A program made the position numbers and the translations under genes. The notes under the pieces are model-generated. The model saw only the letters and a list, made by a program, of their open reading frames with translations, ran no database searches and was not told where the DNA came from. A DNA stretch of 43,894 nt from a virus, in IMG/VR virus record IMGVR_UViG_3300028920_000125, positions 1 through 43,894 of that record; one strand, written 5' to 3'. This document shows positions 5,828 through 11,561 of the stretch, piece by piece (positions within the stretch are counted from its first letter, which is position 1; each line of letters starts with the position of its first letter).

Positions 5828-6053
5828 GCAATGGGTGATCTCCTGGATGGGCCGCGAGCCGTGGGTTCCGTGCGAGACCGGACGAGACGCCCCGGCGCAC
5901 GTGGGATCCGTGATATACTGGAAAGGCGACAAGTATCGGATCTTTGGCTTCACAGATTTCCACGAGTGGCGGCCAGAGTACAAGTACCATCAACAGCCAT
6001 GCGATGACCGGCATAATCGGCTGTTTGCCCTTGGCCGCAAGGAGAACGATTGA
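5808..6053 (+). CDS. Hypothetical protein, aromatic-rich
   Basis: This 81-residue protein starts at ATG 5808 behind CGAGGAAGAC, overlapping the previous gene by 20 bases. It is rich in Trp, Tyr and His (YEQWVISWMGREPWVPCETG, VIYWKGDKYRIFGFTDFHEW), suggesting a small beta-barrel. No motif is recognised. The upstream in-frame extension to 5742 lacks a ribosome binding site. Confidence 0.6.
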   Translation: MNQPTYEQWVISWMGREPWVPCETGRDAPAHVGSVIYWKGDKYRIFGFTDFHEWRPEYKYHQQPCDDRHNRLFALGRKEND

Positions 6054-6259
6054 TGAGACAAAAATTGCAACTGTATCCTACCCTAAACAAGCCCGTAACG
6101 CTGGAGCTGAAAGACACAGAAGAGCTGAAAGACTTTTCGGACCTGTTGCTGTGCACAGCGCTCGTGTCCGCGGCAGACTCCGTCATGAACGAAGACGGGA
6201 CATGGTCACACACCATCACGCTTACACCAGAGCCCGGCCACATATGGCACGAAAATTAG
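6053..6259 (+). CDS. Small hypothetical protein
   Basis: This 68-residue acidic protein's ATG 6053 overlaps the previous TGA. It has a strand-helix-strand pattern (QLYPTLNKPVTLELKDTEEL, then WSHTITLTPEPGHIW). Its 3' end overlaps the RusA-like gene by 16 bases, so the two are translationally coupled. No family is recognised. Confidence 0.6.
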   Translation: MRQKLQLYPTLNKPVTLELKDTEELKDFSDLLLCTALVSAADSVMNEDGTWSHTITLTPEPGHIWHEN

Positions 6260-6639
6260 ACCTGAAGAGGTTACTCCGTGACGGATCAGAAACATTCAGA
6301 CGGCTCAACGCCGGTGCTGAAGCTCAGCTTGCCCGACTTGCGGATACCAAGCAGAAACGAAGTGGACAAAATGCATTGGCGGCTGAAGACCCAGATTCGC
6401 CGGGCGTGGTCGATATACCTGGTTCGCTGCATGTACGGATTGTTCGGTACATACCAGACCGACGCCACGAACAAGACGATGACAATACGTCGGGGGGCTG
6501 CAAGAGCCTTCGTGACGCAATCGCCGAGTTCCTCTGCCGCAAAGGTGATTCTGAGGAAGACGGGCTTAGCTGGGAATACGCCACAGTAGTCGGCGAACCG
6601 TTCAGAGTTGATATCGAAATCTACGAGGTAACCGAATGA
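6244..6639 (+). CDS. RusA-like Holliday-junction resolvase family protein
   Basis: This 131-residue protein has a central DDDNTSGGCKSLRDAIAEFL followed by an acidic stretch (GDSEEDG) and a C-terminal strand with EPFRVDIEIYE. RusA and its phage relatives share an acidic D-x-D-N metal-binding motif ahead of K...RD.I and a second acidic motif, and cut Holliday junctions formed in phage recombination. ATG 6244 is chosen because the conserved part starts nearby; upstream in-frame sequence to 5944 runs through two other genes. Two overlapping out-of-frame reading frames cover the same bases but carry no motif. Position between SSB-like and methyltransferase genes fits DNA metabolism. Confidence 0.6.
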   Translation: MARKLDLKRLLRDGSETFRRLNAGAEAQLARLADTKQKRSGQNALAAEDPDSPGVVDIPGSLHVRIVRYIPDRRHEQDDDNTSGGCKSLRDAIAEFLCRKGDSEEDGLSWEYATVVGEPFRVDIEIYEVTE

Positions 6640-7313
6640 AGCAATACGGAAAGCTTGACCTGCGCAACATGGACTGCATGGACCTACTGCGCGATGCGCC
6701 GGATAACGCGTGGGATCTGGCTATCGTCGATCCGCCATACGGGATTGATGTTGCAAATATGAATATGGGCGTTGGTAAAGGCAAGAGATGTTCAAACCCA
6801 AACAACCGAAAATGGTCTGCAAAAGATTGGGACGTAGCCCCATGTGGCGCCTTTTTTGATAGTCTGTTTCGCGTATCTCTCAATCAAATTATCTGGGGCG
6901 GAAACTATTTCAGCTTGCCGCCGAGTCAATACTTTGCTGTATGGGACAAGGGCGAAGGTATGCGCGGCCGCTCATTCGCAGAGGGAGAGTTTGCCTGGGT
7001 TCGAAGTGGAGGAACTAGGATTCATCGGCTTTCCCCTGTAGACAAGCATCGCATTCATCCCACACAAAAGCCCGTCGCCCTATACCGCTGGCTCTTGCAG
7101 AACTACGCAAAGCCGGGAGATACAATCCTGGACACGCACGGCGGAAGTATGAGCATAGCGATAGCGTGCGGTGAGAAGAAACATGATCTTACCCTGTGCG
7201 AGCTTGACGAGGACTATTTCAAGGCGGGCGTTGACCGCGTGCAAGGCTATTTCTGCCAAATGGACATGTTCTATGACCAGCCGAGACTGATAATCAATGG
7301 AGAAGAAGTATGA
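6636..7313 (+). CDS. DNA N6-adenine or N4-cytosine methyltransferase (DPPY class)
   Basis: This 225-residue protein has the catalytic motif DPPY at residues 32-35 (LAIVDPPYGID), the target-approach motif HPTQKPV at 141-147 and the S-adenosylmethionine-binding motif I as DTHGGS at 166-171. Motif IV preceding motif I is the beta-class arrangement. The Asn-first version (NPPY) is absent. It modifies host-like recognition sites in phage DNA, commonly as protection from restriction. It overlaps the upstream gene by 4 bases and the HNH gene downstream by 4 bases. No specificity can be read; no separate target-recognition domain is obvious at this length. Confidence 0.9.
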   Translation: MKQYGKLDLRNMDCMDLLRDAPDNAWDLAIVDPPYGIDVANMNMGVGKGKRCSNPNNRKWSAKDWDVAPCGAFFDSLFRVSLNQIIWGGNYFSLPPSQYFAVWDKGEGMRGRSFAEGEFAWVRSGGTRIHRLSPVDKHRIHPTQKPVALYRWLLQNYAKPGDTILDTHGGSMSIAIACGEKKHDLTLCELDEDYFKAGVDRVQGYFCQMDMFYDQPRLIINGEEV

Positions 7314-7612
7314 TCACACGCCTGACCCAAAAGCAACGCTCAGCCAAGCGCCGACTGAAAGACAACGAAATGTCGCGCAAATGCAGAGACCGGGCCGACG
7401 GCTACTGTGAGCGCTGCTGTGAATATTGCCCGTACAGGGGCGCTGCTCATCACGACTACCGCCGAAACAACTACCCACACCTGCGCCACGAGCTGGCAAA
7501 CCTTACCTGGCTGTGCGTAGAATGCCACCGCGCCGTCCACGCCCAGGTAGAAATGGGCCACGAAGACATGCGCGCCATCCGGATAGAGCGCGGCGACTCA
7601 AAATATTTGTAA
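7310..7612 (+). CDS. HNH-type zinc endonuclease-like protein
   Basis: This 100-residue protein has a basic N-terminus (TQKQRSAKRRLKDNEMSRKC), CERC and CEYC pairs, then AHHDYRRNNYPHLRHELANL and CVECHRAVH. Paired His, an Asn in the middle and a terminal CxxCH...H match the HNH (beta-beta-alpha metal) core. HNH proteins nick or cut DNA in packaging, homing or restriction. It overlaps the methyltransferase by 4 bases (ATGA), so a methylase/nuclease pair is conceivable, but small HNH proteins near recombination genes are common. A leaderless promoter follows immediately. Confidence 0.75.
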   Translation: MITRLTQKQRSAKRRLKDNEMSRKCRDRADGYCERCCEYCPYRGAAHHDYRRNNYPHLRHELANLTWLCVECHRAVHAQVEMGHEDMRAIRIERGDSKYL

Positions 7613-7613
7613 A

Positions 7614-7676
7614 ATACGCCAAAATACGCCAAAACAGCCCTTGAAATGTACTCTGAAATGGCGTATATTTATAGTA
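7614..7676 (+). promoter_or_regulatory. Early promoter copy 2 with duplicated operator half-site; +1 on the start codon
   Basis: TTGAAA (7641-7646), a 17-base spacer, and TATATT (7664-7669), then six bases and ATG 7676, exactly the geometry of copy 1 at 929-964. Half-site ATACGCCA occurs twice in tandem (7614-7621, 7624-7631) and inverted as TGGCGTAT (7659-7666), overlapping the -10. The core GCCCTTGAAATGTAC and the first coding bases ATGGAAAGA are conserved between copies. Confidence 0.8.
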
Positions 7677-7936
7677 TGGAAAGAAACACCACAACCCAAG
7701 CGGAGAGAGAAAAGATGGTAACGAAAGAAATGCAGGCTTACATGACTGAGATCGTCAAAGAGCGCGGAATCACGCAGGAAACGTTCACCAAGGAAGTTTG
7801 CGGCGACGTCATGAAAGAGGCTGTCCGCCGGATGGACCGCGCAATCAGCCGGGCCAAACAGTCTGAGACGTTTTATCACAACTTTACTAGCGTGCTTTAT
7901 CTGAAGATTGTGGCTCGCGCTGCACTGAACGCCTAA
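7676..7936 (+). CDS. Helical hypothetical protein, first gene of second early operon (leaderless start, internal start possible)
   Basis: From ATG 7676 this gives an 86-residue protein beginning MERNTTTQ, matching the MERATTT start of the HExxH gene at 964. A second in-frame ATG at 7715 follows GGAGAGAGAAAAG, a good Shine-Dalgarno, so both a leaderless and a leadered start are possible; the short form is 73 residues. The body is helical and charged (EMQAYMTEIVKERGITQETF, EAVRRMDRAISRAKQS). No DNA-binding or enzyme motif is certain. It opens the second early operon. Confidence 0.65.
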   Translation: MERNTTTQAEREKMVTKEMQAYMTEIVKERGITQETFTKEVCGDVMKEAVRRMDRAISRAKQSETFYHNFTSVLYLKIVARAALNA

Positions 7937-7946
7937 CCCCTTCAAC

Positions 7947-7962
7947 CCCCTCTCCGGAGGGG
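7947..7962 (+). terminator. GC-rich hairpin after the first gene of the second operon
   Basis: CCCCTC (7947-7952) pairs with GAGGGG (7957-7962) around TCCG and is followed by CTTCC rather than a U run. A similar C-rich/G-rich hairpin lies at 2749-2766. Attenuation or 3'-end stabilisation is likely; full termination is unlikely, since genes follow directly. Confidence 0.4.
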
Positions 7963-7981
7963 CTTCCAACAGGAGAGAGAC

Positions 7982-8185
7982 ATGGCAAGCAAGAAAGACG
8001 CTTACAACACAGCAGCCCACCTCTACTACGTAGACCACACCGAAAAGACGTGTGAGGAACTTGAGGCCGAGGGGTATCACCGGTTCAACTGGGCAGACGC
8101 CGTTGACCAGGGCGAATTCTTTAATATTGACGACGCGATTGCGTGTGGCGAAGAGGCCGCGCGCCAAGCCGTCGAAGCCGAGTAA
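7982..8185 (+). CDS. Small acidic hypothetical protein
   Basis: This 67-residue acidic protein (many Asp and Glu) starts at ATG 7982 behind AGGAGAGAGAC. It contains ELEAEGYHRFNWADAVDQGE and ends in an Ala/Glu-rich helix. No family is recognised. An acidic early small protein could be an inhibitor or DNA mimic, but nothing in the sequence proves this. Confidence 0.6.
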   Translation: MASKKDAYNTAAHLYYVDHTEKTCEELEAEGYHRFNWADAVDQGEFFNIDDAIACGEEAARQAVEAE

Positions 8186-8195
8186 GGAGAGAGAC

Positions 8196-8447
8196 ATGAC
8201 AACCAAGCGTGAGCTGACAATCGCAAACGCCAAGCTCCAGACAGAAACCGCGCGCCTAGAGGCCAGGATTCGCCGCCAGGACAAGGCAATCAAGGCGCTT
8301 GAGAAAGCGCTGCAGGCCTGCTGGGAATACGTCAAAATCGTAAGGGAGGAAAAAGACGTGAGCAAGTACAATGACACACTATACCGGTTTGCGTCAGAAA
8401 ACGGGTTATCCTGTGTCCACTTCTTCGAGGAGAAGGAAGCCAAATGA
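8196..8447 (+). CDS. Coiled-coil hypothetical protein
   Basis: This 83-residue protein starts at ATG 8196 with the recurrent AAGGAGAGAGAC leader and ATGACAACCAAG start. Residues ~5-50 form a heptad-type coiled coil (LQTETARLEARIRRQDKAIK), and the C-terminal part is mixed. It overlaps the next membrane gene by 4 bases. Function unknown. Confidence 0.65.
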   Translation: MTTKRELTIANAKLQTETARLEARIRRQDKAIKALEKALQACWEYVKIVREEKDVSKYNDTLYRFASENGLSCVHFFEEKEAK

Positions 8448-8686
8448 GCACAAACCTCAAAGGCGTGTTGGCAATAATTGGATCCGCCCTTATGGCTTTC
8501 GTCATGTGGATCGCCTTGGCCGTCACCTGGCAGCGCTCCAAAGTAGAGCCGTGCCAATGCAAGCAGCTTCTGCAGATGATCCAGCGAGCGAACCGCCGGA
8601 TTGCGGTCCTAGAGGCCAATCAACGCCAGCCCTTGCCGCCGTGCGACCTGCAAGGCTTCGAATTCCAGCCGGAGGACTACAGGTGA
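8444..8686 (+). CDS. N-terminally anchored coiled-coil protein (inner spanin-like architecture)
   Basis: This 80-residue protein has one membrane segment (residues ~7-28, GVLAIIGSALMAFVMWIALA) followed by a short helical region (KQLLQMIQRANRRIAVLEAN) and a Pro-rich tail (QRQPLPPCDL). One N-terminal span and an exposed coiled coil is the layout of Rz-type inner spanins, and a secreted hydrolase gene lies 550 bases downstream. No embedded outer spanin with a lipobox was found in other frames, so spanin is only a suggestion. It overlaps genes on both sides by 4 bases. Confidence 0.55.
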   Translation: MSTNLKGVLAIIGSALMAFVMWIALAVTWQRSKVEPCQCKQLLQMIQRANRRIAVLEANQRQPLPPCDLQGFEFQPEDYR

Positions 8687-8814
8687 AACCGGTTGACGAA
8701 GAGACGATCAAAGCCCACCGCAAAATCGAACAAAAAATGAAAGAGGAGGCCAAACGCAGACACGAACGCTGGAAGAAGAGAGGGAAAATCAACACCAAAA
8801 AGGAGAGAAAGTAA
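8683..8814 (+). CDS. Very basic 43-residue protein
   Basis: GTG 8683 overlaps the previous stop (GTGA), with GGAGG just upstream. The product is 43 residues and strongly basic (AHRKIEQKMKEEAKRRHERW, KKRGKINTKKERK), probably one long helix. A long upstream extension in this frame overlaps two genes and was rejected. It could bind nucleic acid; this is inference from charge. Confidence 0.5.
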   Translation: MKPVDEETIKAHRKIEQKMKEEAKRRHERWKKRGKINTKKERK

Positions 8815-9200
8815 TGCCAAGCATCAAAAAAGCAGTCTGGGAAAAAGCACTCAAAACCATCGAGGAGCTGACGCGCGAGAAGCGAGAGTTGTTCGAAGAG
8901 CTTGAAACTGTGAAAGAATGGTATACACGCGAAAAAAAAGGAAACGACGCCCGTCGCAGCCGCGAAGTCAAAACGTGGGAGGGTTTGAGGACCGCGCTAC
9001 GCCTTGCCAAGCCGGATCTGTGTACGTGCAAGATCGCAGGCATGACAAACGACCAGATGCTGGAACGCCTTCACGACTCGATAAATTGCATGCAGGAAGC
9101 GTTGGCTGATACCAAAAAGGAGCTGGAATACAGTCAACTCCAAATGCGCAGCGTGGCCGAGCAGGCGTTGCATCGATTCCTCGAAAAACCAAGCCGGTAG
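8814..9200 (+). CDS. Coiled-coil hypothetical protein
   Basis: This 128-residue protein starts at ATG 8814 behind AAGGAGAG, overlapping the previous stop. Two coiled-coil stretches (ALKTIEELTREKRELFEELE and MQEALADTKKELEYSQLQMR) flank a middle with CTCK and NDQMLERLHDS. It resembles the Pro-rich coiled-coil protein at 14948 in having a CTC motif before the second coil. Function unknown. Confidence 0.65.
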   Translation: MPSIKKAVWEKALKTIEELTREKRELFEELETVKEWYTREKKGNDARRSREVKTWEGLRTALRLAKPDLCTCKIAGMTNDQMLERLHDSINCMQEALADTKKELEYSQLQMRSVAEQALHRFLEKPSR

Positions 9201-9238
9201 AAACCCAAACCCAGAAACCTCACACAAGGAACCACATC

Positions 9239-9916
9239 ATGAAACACATCATCATAAGCATCATGCTCCTAACGGGGCTCTTCACCTACGCAACCGACTA
9301 CACCCCCATGGACGGAGACATCGTCTTCGCCCGCGGCTACCAGAACGCACCGCCCTTCATTGCTCCGGACGGAACACCGTTCGGCACAACCGGCCCAATG
9401 ATCGAGTCAGTACAGGGCAGCGACATCATGCACTGTGGAATTGTCATCGTCGAGAGCGAGGGCGTATTTGTCATCGAAGCTGGCGGCGCCGGGCCGTTCG
9501 TCGCCAAGACGCCCTTGGACGAATGGATTGCACGCTCCGGCGTCTGGGAAGTCAAGCGATTGTGGTTCGCGGAGTGGATTCCGGGAATCATGCGGACATG
9601 GGCCGAGACCGCAGAGACCCGCGTTGGCGAGCCGTATGACTTCGGTTGGTCGCCAGGGCCGGAACTCATGTACTGCTCTGAGATCGTCGATTGGGCGTTC
9701 CCATTCAAGGAGTTCGGATTGCCCTTGGCATGTTGGCAGCCGTTCGACGAACTGGTTGAAGGAACGCCGGTCGACCCGTACACGTCGGCGCTGTTCGGGC
9801 TGCCCACTGGCATGATGCTGTCGCAGTTCTTGCCGATGCTCGGCTTTGACCTGTCGGTTGACGTGCTCACCCCAGAGAAACTGTACAGATCGTATTTGCT
9901 GAGGAGTGTGCAATGA
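9239..9916 (+). CDS. Secreted permuted papain-like hydrolase (NlpC/P60 superfamily, YiiX-like), lysin candidate
   Basis: This 225-residue protein has a clear Sec signal peptide (residues 1-19, IIISIMLLTGLFTYA). The mature part opens with GDIVFARG (26-33), then HCGIVIVE with His65, VFVIEAGG and, much later, YCSEIV with Cys146. His before Cys, with D-x-V first, is the circularly permuted order of YiiX/YebB-like papain-fold hydrolases and amidases. In a phage, a secreted papain-like enzyme could be a signal-peptide endolysin, a wall-remodelling enzyme or a lipid/peptide hydrolase. It is the only enzyme with a cell-envelope signature that I find, so it is the best lysin candidate, though it lies in an early-type cluster. 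Confidence 0.7.
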   Translation: MKHIIISIMLLTGLFTYATDYTPMDGDIVFARGYQNAPPFIAPDGTPFGTTGPMIESVQGSDIMHCGIVIVESEGVFVIEAGGAGPFVAKTPLDEWIARSGVWEVKRLWFAEWIPGIMRTWAETAETRVGEPYDFGWSPGPELMYCSEIVDWAFPFKEFGLPLACWQPFDELVEGTPVDPYTSALFGLPTGMMLSQFLPMLGFDLSVDVLTPEKLYRSYLLRSVQ

Positions 9917-10203
9917 TAGTCTGCCTATGCGGATCAACGAGGTTTCGCGATGAATTCGCGGCATGGAATTACGAAGAAACCATGGCAGGTAACATCGTTC
10001 TGGCACCTGGTGTATTTGGCCACTCTGGCGATCCTTTAACCGACGAAGACAAGGAGCGGCTGGACGAATTGCATTTACGCAAAATCGACATGTGCTCCAA
10101 GGTGTTGGTGATCAACCCAGATGGATACATCGGCGATAGCACAAGAGCCGAAATCAAGTACGCGCGCAAAAAAGGCAAGCTAGTCCGTTACGCCTACGAA
10201 TAA
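9913..10203 (+). CDS. Nucleoside 2-deoxyribosyltransferase-like protein
   Basis: This 96-residue protein begins VCLCGSTRF, then GNIVLAPGVFGHSGDPLTDE, LDELHLRKIDMCSKVLVIN and GYIGDSTRAEIKYARKKGK. This matches the small Rossmann-like nucleoside 2-deoxyribosyltransferase superfamily (DUF4406-like), with the N-terminal Gly-Ser-Thr-Arg phosphate/sugar loop and the catalytic-type Asp/Glu region (GDSTRAEI). Family members cleave or exchange the base of deoxynucleosides or nucleotides, consistent with nucleotide metabolism in infection. It overlaps the hydrolase gene by 4 bases. Confidence 0.75.
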   Translation: MIVCLCGSTRFRDEFAAWNYEETMAGNIVLAPGVFGHSGDPLTDEDKERLDELHLRKIDMCSKVLVINPDGYIGDSTRAEIKYARKKGKLVRYAYE

Positions 10204-10224
10204 CCCGACCCGGCAAATGTCCTG

Positions 10225-10241
10225 CCCGCCTTGGTGGCGGG
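10225..10241 (+). terminator. GC-rich intergenic hairpin
   Basis: CCCGCC (10225-10230) pairs with GGCGGG (10236-10241) around TTGGT, followed by TGGGGCTTTCT, a poor U-tract. It separates the deoxyribosyltransferase-like gene from a series of small genes with repeated ribosome-binding modules. Probably an attenuator or 3'-end stabiliser. Confidence 0.45.
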
Positions 10242-10273
10242 TGGGGCTTTCTAACCCAACCAGTAGAGTAACG

Positions 10274-10438
10274 ATGACGGCAAGTGAGTTGATACGCGAA
10301 CTGACAAATCTCGACCAGGACAAGGTTGTGATCTGCGCCGACGAGGACGGCGGCTGGGACAACATCCAAGAGGTTAAAGAGGTCGATGGACACATACAGA
10401 TTGTTTTCGGCGGTGGAAGCCCGTTCAGAGATGAGTAA
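10274..10438 (+). CDS. Small conserved-type phage protein
   Basis: This 54-residue acidic protein (MTASELIRELTNLDQDKVVI...) starts at ATG 10274, the first copy of the CCAACCAGTAGAGTAACG leader module. A helix followed by strands with DEDGGWDNIQEVKEVDGHIQ is a common small phage pattern of unknown role. An upstream in-frame start at 10217 would run through the intergenic hairpin. Confidence 0.6.
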   Translation: MTASELIRELTNLDQDKVVICADEDGGWDNIQEVKEVDGHIQIVFGGGSPFRDE

Positions 10439-10460
10439 CCCAACCATCAGGAGAGTAACA

Positions 10461-10706
10461 ATGAGCTATATACGCCTAGCAAACGGAACTGTCTGGCCGC
10501 ACCCGCGGCCTATGACAGAAGACCAGGGAACATCACTCGAATGGAGGCTGAGGCGTTCAAAAGATCCGCTGACGCGCCCAGAACGGCTGGTGGCCGCAAG
10601 CGTTCTCGAGGCCTATCGTTCGCTGATCATGCACCCGTTTCAGACAGATCAGCACATCGCCCGGATTGTAGGCGAAATCAGGGAGAAACTGGAGAAATCA
10701 CAATGA
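10461..10706 (+). CDS. Hypothetical protein
   Basis: This 81-residue protein starts at ATG 10461 behind the second CCAACCATCAGGAGAGTAACA module. It has an N-terminal Trp/Pro segment (LANGTVWPHPRPMTEDQG) and a helical, Arg-rich C-terminus ending KLEKSQ. No family is recognised. It overlaps the next mini-gene by 4 bases. Confidence 0.6.
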   Translation: MSYIRLANGTVWPHPRPMTEDQGTSLEWRLRRSKDPLTRPERLVAASVLEAYRSLIMHPFQTDQHIARIVGEIREKLEKSQ

Positions 10707-10780
10707 AAGACACCTGCCCATCTTGCGGCGCTCAAAGGTTTGAAGGGAATCCCCAACCATCAGGAGAGACAGGAGAGTAA
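10703..10780 (+). CDS. 25-residue single-zinc-knuckle peptide ending in a translated ribosome-binding module
   Basis: ATG 10703 overlaps the previous stop (ATGA). The product is MKDTCPSCGAQRFEG plus NPQPSGETGE, with one CxxC. Its last ten codons are the CCCAACCATCAGGAGAG leader repeat itself, so the module is both coding and ribosome binding site for the next gene. It may be a truncated zinc-ribbon gene left by recombination at that repeat. Confidence 0.45.
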   Translation: MKDTCPSCGAQRFEGNPQPSGETGE

Positions 10781-10783
10781 CGA

Positions 10784-11017
10784 ATGACAGCAGAGCAATG
10801 GAACAAACGGTACCAGGTCGGCATGGATGTTGCGTACATCCCAATAATAGGCGAAGAATCCTACGTGCTCACAAAAACCAAATCAAGTGCGTGGGAGCTG
10901 GCCCCAGGCCAAGCAGTGGTTATGATCGAGGCAACGGCTTACTGTGTGAGCCTTGACAACCTTGTGACGGATGACGATTTGAACCCCTACCAGGAGAGTA
11001 ACGATGAAAGCCTGTAA
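10784..11017 (+). CDS. Small protein, paralogue A of a tandem pair
   Basis: This 77-residue protein's N-terminal ~60 residues align with the gene at 11225: AEQWN-RY-VG-DV-Y-PI-G in both, then Y-VL/I-KT-S-AWELxxGxxVV-IE. The tail NPYQESNDESL is the translation of the leader module that precedes the next gene. Beta-rich, function unknown. Duplication with an intervening zinc-ribbon gene indicates recent rearrangement. Confidence 0.65.
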   Translation: MTAEQWNKRYQVGMDVAYIPIIGEESYVLTKTKSSAWELAPGQAVVMIEATAYCVSLDNLVTDDDLNPYQESNDESL

Positions 11018-11228
11018 CACCTGCAACGGCACGATGGACCTGATCATGGAAGGCGAGTGCGGGAACTGGTATGACACCGTGTATTGGTGCCCCCATTGCG
11101 GCACGATGAGGACGTCTCGCACAGACGGATATGCCGAGAGAAAAGTCCAATATCAGACGCCGGCAACCCTATCAGAAGCCTTGAAAGTACCCGGAAGTAA
11201 CCCCAACCACCAGGAGAGTAACGAATGA
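11004..11228 (+). CDS. Small zinc-ribbon protein
   Basis: This 74-residue protein has two CxxC pairs (CNTC, CPHC) about 25 residues apart with aromatic residues between (NWYDTVYW), a standard zinc ribbon. Its C-terminal tail SNPNHQESNE again reads the leader module of the next gene. It overlaps paralogue A by 14 bases and paralogue B by 4. Possible adaptor or nucleic-acid-binding protein. Confidence 0.65.
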   Translation: MKACNTCNGTMDLIMEGECGNWYDTVYWCPHCGTMRTSRTDGYAERKVQYQTPATLSEALKVPGSNPNHQESNE

Positions 11229-11425
11229 ACGCAGAGCAATGGAATGAAAGGTACCCAGTCGGCACAGACGTGATCTATTACCCAATCGCCGGACGCAAAT
11301 ATCCCTACGTGATCGCAAAGACCCGATCAAAGGCGTGGGAGCTGGGTTCAGGTCATCCAGTCGTCAAAATCGAAGGAAAGCCGGGCGGCGTCAGTCTAAG
11401 ACACATTGAAATCACCAGGAAGTAA
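11225..11425 (+). CDS. Small protein, paralogue B of a tandem pair
   Basis: This 66-residue protein (MNAEQWNERYPVGTDVIYYP...) is clearly related to the product of 10784-11017 along its first ~60 residues. Its end overlaps the promoter at 11406-11433, so this gene closes the second early operon while the next unit starts inside it. Function unknown. Confidence 0.65.
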   Translation: MNAEQWNERYPVGTDVIYYPIAGRKYPYVIAKTRSKAWELGSGHPVVKIEGKPGGVSLRHIEITRK

Positions 11426-11433
11426 CGTATAGT
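11406..11433 (+). promoter_or_regulatory. Sigma70-like promoter for the replication unit
   Basis: TTGAAA (11406-11411), a 16-base spacer, and TATAGT (11428-11433). The predicted +1 is near 11440, at the base of a long imperfect stem. It lies within the 3' end of the preceding gene. Confidence 0.6.
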
Positions 11434-11435
11434 AA

Positions 11436-11545
11436 GAGAGGCGCGGCTTACTGCGGCTTGATCACCGTAGGACAGCCCACGACCCGGCAGGGTTGCCGCC
11501 GCCTCTTCTTAGCCGGGATAATGCCGGGAATTCTTTCCCGCCTCA
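11436..11545 (+). ncRNA. Structured RNA / 5' leader candidate upstream of the replication genes
   Basis: About 110 bases without a gene. AGAGGCGCGGC (from 11436) can pair with GCCGCCGCCTCT (ending near 11515), enclosing smaller helices such as CTGCGG/CCGTAG and ACCC/GGGT. Further down, CGGGAA (11525-11530) pairs perfectly with TTCCCG (11535-11540). The promoter's +1 lies at the foot of the closing stem and the next ribosome binding site (GGAGG, ~11549) follows the last hairpin. A cis-regulatory leader or an excised small RNA both fit; no known class is recognised. Confidence 0.45.
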
Positions 11546-11561
11546 ATCGGAGGCAAAAGCG

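Larger units (their letters stand above)
10253..11224 (+). repeat. Junction module family 1: repeated leader CCAACCA-CAGGAGAGTAACG
   Basis: Copies precede the starts at 10274, 10461, 10784, 11004 and 11225 (for example AACCCAACCATCAGGAGAG then TAACA). Each carries the Shine-Dalgarno and ends at or just before ATG. In three cases the copy is also the 3' coding end of the upstream gene, giving tails with NP--QES or NPQPSGE. Confidence 0.8.

Noticed and set aside
6278-6589. 103-codon frame over the RusA-like gene
   Set aside because: It overlaps the frame that carries the DDDN and KSLRDAI motifs; no family pattern in this frame and start context is poor.
7598-8557. 319-codon open frame on the minus strand
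   Set aside because: It runs antisense through the early promoter copy and five plus-strand genes with good ribosome binding sites. Its translation shows no domain, and its length reflects GC-rich codon bias.
8371-8814. 147-codon frame upstream-extended from the 43-residue basic protein
   Set aside because: The extension overlaps the coiled-coil and membrane genes and is Arg/Pro-rich shadow sequence; GTG 8683 with GGAGG is the better start.
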